From assembly GCF_015295825.1 (NCBI RefSeq), contig NZ_DVEH01000031.1, positions 1-54,575 of the forward strand: a stretch of DNA of 54,575 nucleotides. The letters run 5' to 3'. A program made the translations under genes and the position numbers. Below, piece after piece: positions 51,010-54,575 of this stretch. The notes under the pieces were generated by a model that saw only the letters and a list, made by a program, of their open reading frames with translations, was not told the DNA's origin and searched no databases. This DNA comes from Thermosynechococcus sp. M98_K2018_005 (GTDB lineage: Bacteria > Cyanobacteriota > Cyanobacteriia > Thermosynechococcales > Thermosynechococcaceae). Within the stretch, counting starts at the first letter, position 1. The number at the start of each line of letters is the position of its first letter.

Positions 51010-52731
51010 GTGTTTGCAAGGTCAGCTTCTCTGGTTGTTGGCAGTGGGATTGTGATCGCTAGCTCCAGCGCCAATATCGCATTAGCTCAAGAGATTCAAG
51101 GTGATCGCCTGAACTTAAATGGCCGCGACTACCCCGTGGCTTGGCAGCAGTGGCGCGATAACCAAAATCAACTGCGCACAGGGATTAGCGATGGTGGCCT
51201 TGCCCATCGCTTGGGGGTGCTCCTTGGGGATACTACAGACCCGTTTCAGCAACCAGTGGCTTGGTTTCAGCCACAATTTAGTCCCTTGGCGGTGCGCTTT
51301 AGTGCCAATGGCATGTATCGCTACTTGGACATTACACCGTGGATTGAGCAATACCAGTGGCAGGTGCAACCCCAAGGCAATACGCTGCAGATCAGTACAC
51401 CCCCGGCACGAATTCTCCGTTGGCGGCAGGGACGACAAGGCGATCGCTGGGTCTTTGAATTAGACCGCCCCACCCCTTGGCAAGTGAATCGGCTCACCTT
51501 TAGCCGCACTGGTCTCACCCCACGGGATTTTAGCCTGACCATTGAAGCCAGCGGCCAGTTAGCTACAATTCCCAATGTCAAAGTTACCGCTACTGCCAAT
51601 CGCACCGTACTGGAAACACAAATTCCCGGCACAGCTCGCCCAGTGGCCTCGATGCTGCTCAACCCAACCCGTCTGGTGATTGATTTTCGCAGTGATGCGC
51701 CCCCCCCGCGTACGATTCAATGGGCACCGGGGCTACGTTGGCAACAGCAAACCGTTACCCTCGGCAGTCGTCAGTTTCCTGTGGATCTGCTGATCATCAA
51801 CCCCCAACAGCCGGGGCTGCGTCTGCGTCCCCTCGGAATGACCCCCACCACCTTGGTGGGCTTAGCAACGGTACCCGAACTGGCTCAACGCTGGCAAGCC
51901 GCAGCCGCCATTAATGCTGGATTCTTTAATCGCGATCGCCAAGCTCCCTTGGGGGCAATTCGCAGTGAGGGCAACTGGCTCTCAGGCCCGATTCTCAATC
52001 GTGGTGCCATTGGCTGGGACGATCGCGGCCAAATTGTTGTCGGTCGCCTTAGTTTGCAGCAGTGGGTGAGGACGCCCGCCGGCACAGTGCCCATTGTCAC
52101 ATTTAATTCTGGCTATGTCCAAGCCGGTCTTGCCCTCTATACCCCCAGTTGGGGTGCAAGTTACCAAGGGAAAACGGGCAGTGAAGTGGTAATCACAGTG
52201 CGCAATCAGCAGGTGGTGGGGCAGCAACCCATCAATAACCATCAAACGGTTCCCATTCCCGCAGATGGCTTCCTACTGGTGGCGCGTAACTTTGATTCCG
52301 CCTTGGCAAACTTCCCGCTGGGAGCTTCCGTGCAACTGGAAACCACGGCTGTGCCCGCTGTCTTTCATAGCATTCCCAATATTGTCGGTGCAGGCCCCCT
52401 CCTGGTGGATCAGGGGCGAGTGGTCTTGAATGCGGCACTGGAGCAATTTGGAGTGGGTTTAGATGCGCAGGCAGCCCCCCGGAGTGCCATGGGCAATCGC
52501 AGGGATGGCAGCATTGTCTGGGTCACCACCCACAACCGTATTGGTGGTATGGGGCCAACCCTCGCCGAATGGGCACAAATTGTCCGCGAGTTGGGCTTGA
52601 TCAATGCCGTCAATCTGGATGGTGGCAGTTCAACCGCTCTGTATATGGGTGGGGTATTGGTGGATCGCCATTCGGTGACAACGACGCGGGTCAATAATGC
52701 CATTGGCGTTTTTTGGCAGCCAACCCCCTAG
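51010..52731 (+). CDS. exported phosphodiester glycosidase (NAGPA-domain) protein
   Basis: This 573-residue protein has an N-terminal signal peptide (LVVGSGIVIASSSANIALAQ), a beta-rich middle that recalls AMIN-like domains (about 40-230), and a C-terminal NAGPA/DUF2233 domain (about 290-570). The latter's marks are AAAINAGFFNRD, AIGWDDRGQIVVGRL, WVTTHNR and the catalytic-type NAVNLDGGSSTALYMGG. Relatives remove N-acetylglucosamine from phosphodiester linkages, and bacterial ones act on wall glycans or exopolysaccharide. It starts with GTG 51010; no ATG gives a full signal peptide. Its TAG shares four bases with the stop of the convergent M23 gene. Confidence 0.82.
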   Translation: MFARSASLVVGSGIVIASSSANIALAQEIQGDRLNLNGRDYPVAWQQWRDNQNQLRTGISDGGLAHRLGVLLGDTTDPFQQPVAWFQPQFSPLAVRFSANGMYRYLDITPWIEQYQWQVQPQGNTLQISTPPARILRWRQGRQGDRWVFELDRPTPWQVNRLTFSRTGLTPRDFSLTIEASGQLATIPNVKVTATANRTVLETQIPGTARPVASMLLNPTRLVIDFRSDAPPPRTIQWAPGLRWQQQTVTLGSRQFPVDLLIINPQQPGLRLRPLGMTPTTLVGLATVPELAQRWQAAAAINAGFFNRDRQAPLGAIRSEGNWLSGPILNRGAIGWDDRGQIVVGRLSLQQWVRTPAGTVPIVTFNSGYVQAGLALYTPSWGASYQGKTGSEVVITVRNQQVVGQQPINNHQTVPIPADGFLLVARNFDSALANFPLGASVQLETTAVPAVFHSIPNIVGAGPLLVDQGRVVLNAALEQFGVGLDAQAAPRSAMGNRRDGSIVWVTTHNRIGGMGPTLAEWAQIVRELGLINAVNLDGGSSTALYMGGVLVDRHSVTTTRVNNAIGVFWQPTP

Positions 52732-53870
52732 AGATAGGCCAAGGGATCGCTGGGTTCGCCGTTGAGGCGTACTTCAAAGTGGAGGTGGGGACCTGTTGAC
52801 AGCCCCGTCGAGCCAACCTCAGCAATGGGCTGCCCTTGCTGCACCAATTGGCCTTCCCGTACTAGGAGCCGCTGGGCATGGGCGTAGAGGGTCGTCATGC
52901 CGCCGCCATGATCCAGAATCACAGTTTGGCCGTAGCCCCCTAACCAACCGGCAAAGATCACGGTGCCCGCTTCAGCAGCAAAGATGAGGGTGCCAAAATC
53001 AGCGCCAAAGTCCACACCAGCATGAAATCGCCGCCTGCCTAGAATTGGGTGAATCCGCCAACCAAAGGGACTGGTCAGCGGTGCTTGAATCGGGTAGGCG
53101 AGACGGCCACTGCGGGGAAGGGGTGGGGCGCCCCTCGGGAGATGGCTAATGAGTTGCTGAATGGCGGCACTATCACGGGCGAGTTGGGCTTCAATAGCGG
53201 CAAGGGCTTGGCGATCGCTCCGCAGACGAGCAATGAGTTGCCGTTGGTTTGCTGCTTCGCGCTCATAGATGGCCTGTTGCTGTTGCAGTTGCTGGCGTAG
53301 GGCTTGAATGAAGCGCTGTTGCACTTGAATTTGTCGCTCCTGCTGCTGAAGTCGCTCGCGATCGCGAACCAAGGCGGTCAAGTGCTGGCGATCGCGCTCA
53401 TAGACCTGACGCAGACGCCCCTGCTGCTCAAGCCAATCGTTAAGGGTTTCCGCCTCAAAGACCATTGCCCACTGGGGAATCTCACGGTAGCGTTGTAGCC
53501 GCCGCAGGCGATCGCTAATCACGGCCACGCTGGCTTCGTAGCGCTGGCTGAGGGTTTGTTGCTGTTCCTTGAGGTCTTTGAGCAGTTTTTCCGCTGCTTG
53601 CAGGCGATCGCTGGCCGCCATTAGCTGCTGCGTTGTCGTGTCCACATTGGTTTCCAAACTCTCAAGGCGATCGCTCGCTGCTGCCTCAAGGCGTTCTAGT
53701 TGTTGACGCTGCTGACCCACCGCCTGCTGGTGCTGCTGATGTTGTTGGATCACCCGCTGCCAATACTCCAAGTTTTGGGAGGGCGCCGTTGCCCAAGCGG
53801 CAAAAGTCACGCCCAGCGTCACTAGCAGCCCAAGGCAAAGGTATAGCCCGTAGCGGTATTGCCTTGGCAT
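52728..53870 (-). CDS. EnvC-like M23 peptidase (murein hydrolase activator)
   Basis: This 380-residue protein has an N-terminal signal/anchor (YGLYLCLGLLVTLGVTFAAWA), a long coiled coil (about 30-255) rich in Gln, Arg and Leu, and a C-terminal M23 domain. In that domain HAGVDFGADFG, YAHAQ and TGPHLHFEV supply the zinc ligands (HxxxD and HxH), so the fold looks catalytically competent. EnvC/NlpD proteins activate amidases at the division site, though some cut peptidoglycan themselves. ATG 53870 starts the signal; a longer in-frame reading to 54083 has no family support. The gene is unusually rich in HIP1 octamers. Confidence 0.88.
   Translation of the reverse strand: MPRQYRYGLYLCLGLLVTLGVTFAAWATAPSQNLEYWQRVIQQHQQHQQAVGQQRQQLERLEAAASDRLESLETNVDTTTQQLMAASDRLQAAEKLLKDLKEQQQTLSQRYEASVAVISDRLRRLQRYREIPQWAMVFEAETLNDWLEQQGRLRQVYERDRQHLTALVRDRERLQQQERQIQVQQRFIQALRQQLQQQQAIYEREAANQRQLIARLRSDRQALAAIEAQLARDSAAIQQLISHLPRGAPPLPRSGRLAYPIQAPLTSPFGWRIHPILGRRRFHAGVDFGADFGTLIFAAEAGTVIFAGWLGGYGQTVILDHGGGMTTLYAHAQRLLVREGQLVQQGQPIAEVGSTGLSTGPHLHFEVRLNGEPSDPLAYL
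53211..53674. repeat. HIP1 cluster (six GCGATCGC in 464 bp)
   Basis: GCGATCGC occurs at 53211, 53358, 53388, 53508, 53604 and 53667, all within the coiled-coil part of the M23-peptidase gene. This is denser than elsewhere in the window. Confidence 0.9.
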
Positions 53871-53931
53871 TGACCGTCCCCAACACCACCCTACAAAAAT
53901 ACCTTCAAAAATTACGTTCCCGTGAGTCGCA

Positions 53932-54575
53932 TTATCCAACCTTTGCTGCCTGCTGAAGAAAGCGAATTGCCCACTGCGGATGGTCGCCCCAATGGAGATG
54001 GAGATAACTGGCGTGGATTCGAGAATTGCCCCAGCCCTCTGCTTGACCATCCAATTGCCACAGGGGCGCGGGCGGCGGCCCACTCAAACAGGAATAGTGA
54101 AATTCGTGGCCTTGAACCCTCTCTCCTGCCTGCAGACACACCGTTGTTTGTAAAGCCGTGGCTTGGCGATAGCCGAGGGTGAGTTTTTTACCCATGCGGG
54201 CAACTGTCGGCAAGTATCCCACCAAAGGGTAGTAGTGCCCCTCGAAGGTTTGGATCCCTTGGCTGAGGTACATAAGGCCGCCACACTCGGCATAGATGGC
54301 TAAGCCCCCTTGAATGGCCTGCCGCAGTGATTCAAGAAAGGAGTGATTCGCCGCTAACTCTGGTGCAAACACCTCTGGAAAGCCACCCCCCAAGATCAAA
54401 CCATGCAGACCTGTGGGCAAGTGGGTATCCCGCAGCGGCGAGACCGCGATTAACCTTGCCCCTAAAGCTTGGAGCAGATCAAGGGTGTCAGCGTAGTAAA
54501 ACTGGAAGGCGGCATCTTGGGCAATGCCAAGGGTGACTTGAGTGAGGGGGAAAACGCTAAAAGGGGGGGCTGAGG
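53932..54575 (-). CDS. cobB: cobyrinate a,c-diamide synthase, C-terminal part (cut by window edge)
   Basis: The reading enters from the right edge and ends at 53932. The visible 214 codons are the end of the ATPase half (VTLGIAQDAAFQFYYADTLDLLQALGARL) and the class I glutamine-amidotransferase-like half: GLILGGGFPEVFAPELA, the Cys in AIYAECGGLMYLSQ, and His in SRIHASYLHLHW. CobB/CbiA amidates the a and c side chains of cobyrinate with glutamine in cobalamin synthesis. The reading is open from position 54575 with no start needed inside the window. It runs on the same strand as the M23-peptidase gene, 61 bases before it. Confidence 0.88.
   Translation of the reverse strand, partial: SAPPFSVFPLTQVTLGIAQDAAFQFYYADTLDLLQALGARLIAVSPLRDTHLPTGLHGLILGGGFPEVFAPELAANHSFLESLRQAIQGGLAIYAECGGLMYLSQGIQTFEGHYYPLVGYLPTVARMGKKLTLGYRQATALQTTVCLQAGERVQGHEFHYSCLSGPPPAPLWQLDGQAEGWGNSRIHASYLHLHWGDHPQWAIRFLQQAAKVG

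Noticed and set aside
1-54575. tRNA, rRNA, CRISPR array, prophage or attachment sites
   Set aside because: No cloverleaf-like segment, no regularly spaced repeats and no integrase or phage genes were seen. The window is ordinary chromosomal backbone apart from the tnpB remnant.

Overview
The window looks like the chromosome of a unicellular thermophilic cyanobacterium, most likely Thermosynechococcus or a close relative. This is inferred from markers read in the sequence: pipX (29972), a Tab2/Atab2-type protein (41734), ycf5/ccsA (19087), a Mo-nitrogenase C-terminal-domain protein (47779), SecA without its zinc tail, and many copies of the HIP1 octamer GCGATCGC. The genus call rests on memory of protein sequences, not on a search. 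I read 40 complete protein genes, one gene cut by the right edge, and one decayed IS200/IS605-type tnpB. There is no tRNA, rRNA, CRISPR array or intact transposon. Coding density is very high, and several convergent pairs overlap at their stops. No stretch over 300 bases lacks a gene apart from 1-534, which holds the tnpB remnant and the rbfA promoter region.

Region 1 (1-8105). A tnpB remnant precedes rbfA. Next comes a minus-strand sulfur operon: persulfide dioxygenase, membrane-anchored rhodanese and TauE/TSUP exporter. This reads as a sulfide/persulfide oxidation and sulfite export module. Upstream of it lie three phased 12-bp repeats and an AT-rich inverted repeat that may be its control region. 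Running the other way is a tightly packed trio: glcD, a CobW/ZNG-type metallochaperone GTPase, and a 770-residue protein with two TrkA-N (RCK) domains flanking what looks like a TM-pore-TM unit.

Region 2 (8187-20046). An FHA-domain membrane protein overlaps an MnmD-like methyltransferase. infC and an M50 metallopeptidase face a two-gene RND efflux operon (adaptor and pump). A GyrA/ParC-type topoisomerase subunit converges on and overlaps tilS, which follows ccsA.

Region 3 (20230-35279). This holds a YaaW-family protein, a large PAS/GAF/GGDEF/EAL c-di-GMP protein followed by a SNF2 helicase, sppA-trmD, pipX (nitrogen control), glutathione reductase, the CtpA-type D1-processing protease, and a TolC-type outer-membrane protein overlapping truB. 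The TolC-type protein could be the outer-membrane partner of the RND pair 20 kb away.

Region 4 (35427-54575). This holds a methyltransferase, gcvP, cytochrome bd oxidase (cydAB), Tab2, an unknown membrane protein with a phosphate-binding-like protein, a radical SAM enzyme whose gene overlaps a processive GT2 glycosyltransferase, a small Mo-nitrogenase-C protein, secA, an NAGPA-domain exported protein, an EnvC-like M23 murein hydrolase activator, and the C-terminal part of cobyrinate diamide synthase.

The most interesting leads are the phased repeats before the sulfur operon, the non-standard GGFGD filter-like loop in the TrkA protein, the loss of a normally conserved glutamate in CydA, the 15-bp palindrome inside the sppA promoter, the overlapping radical SAM/GT2 pair, and the unknown membrane protein with its binding-protein partner.
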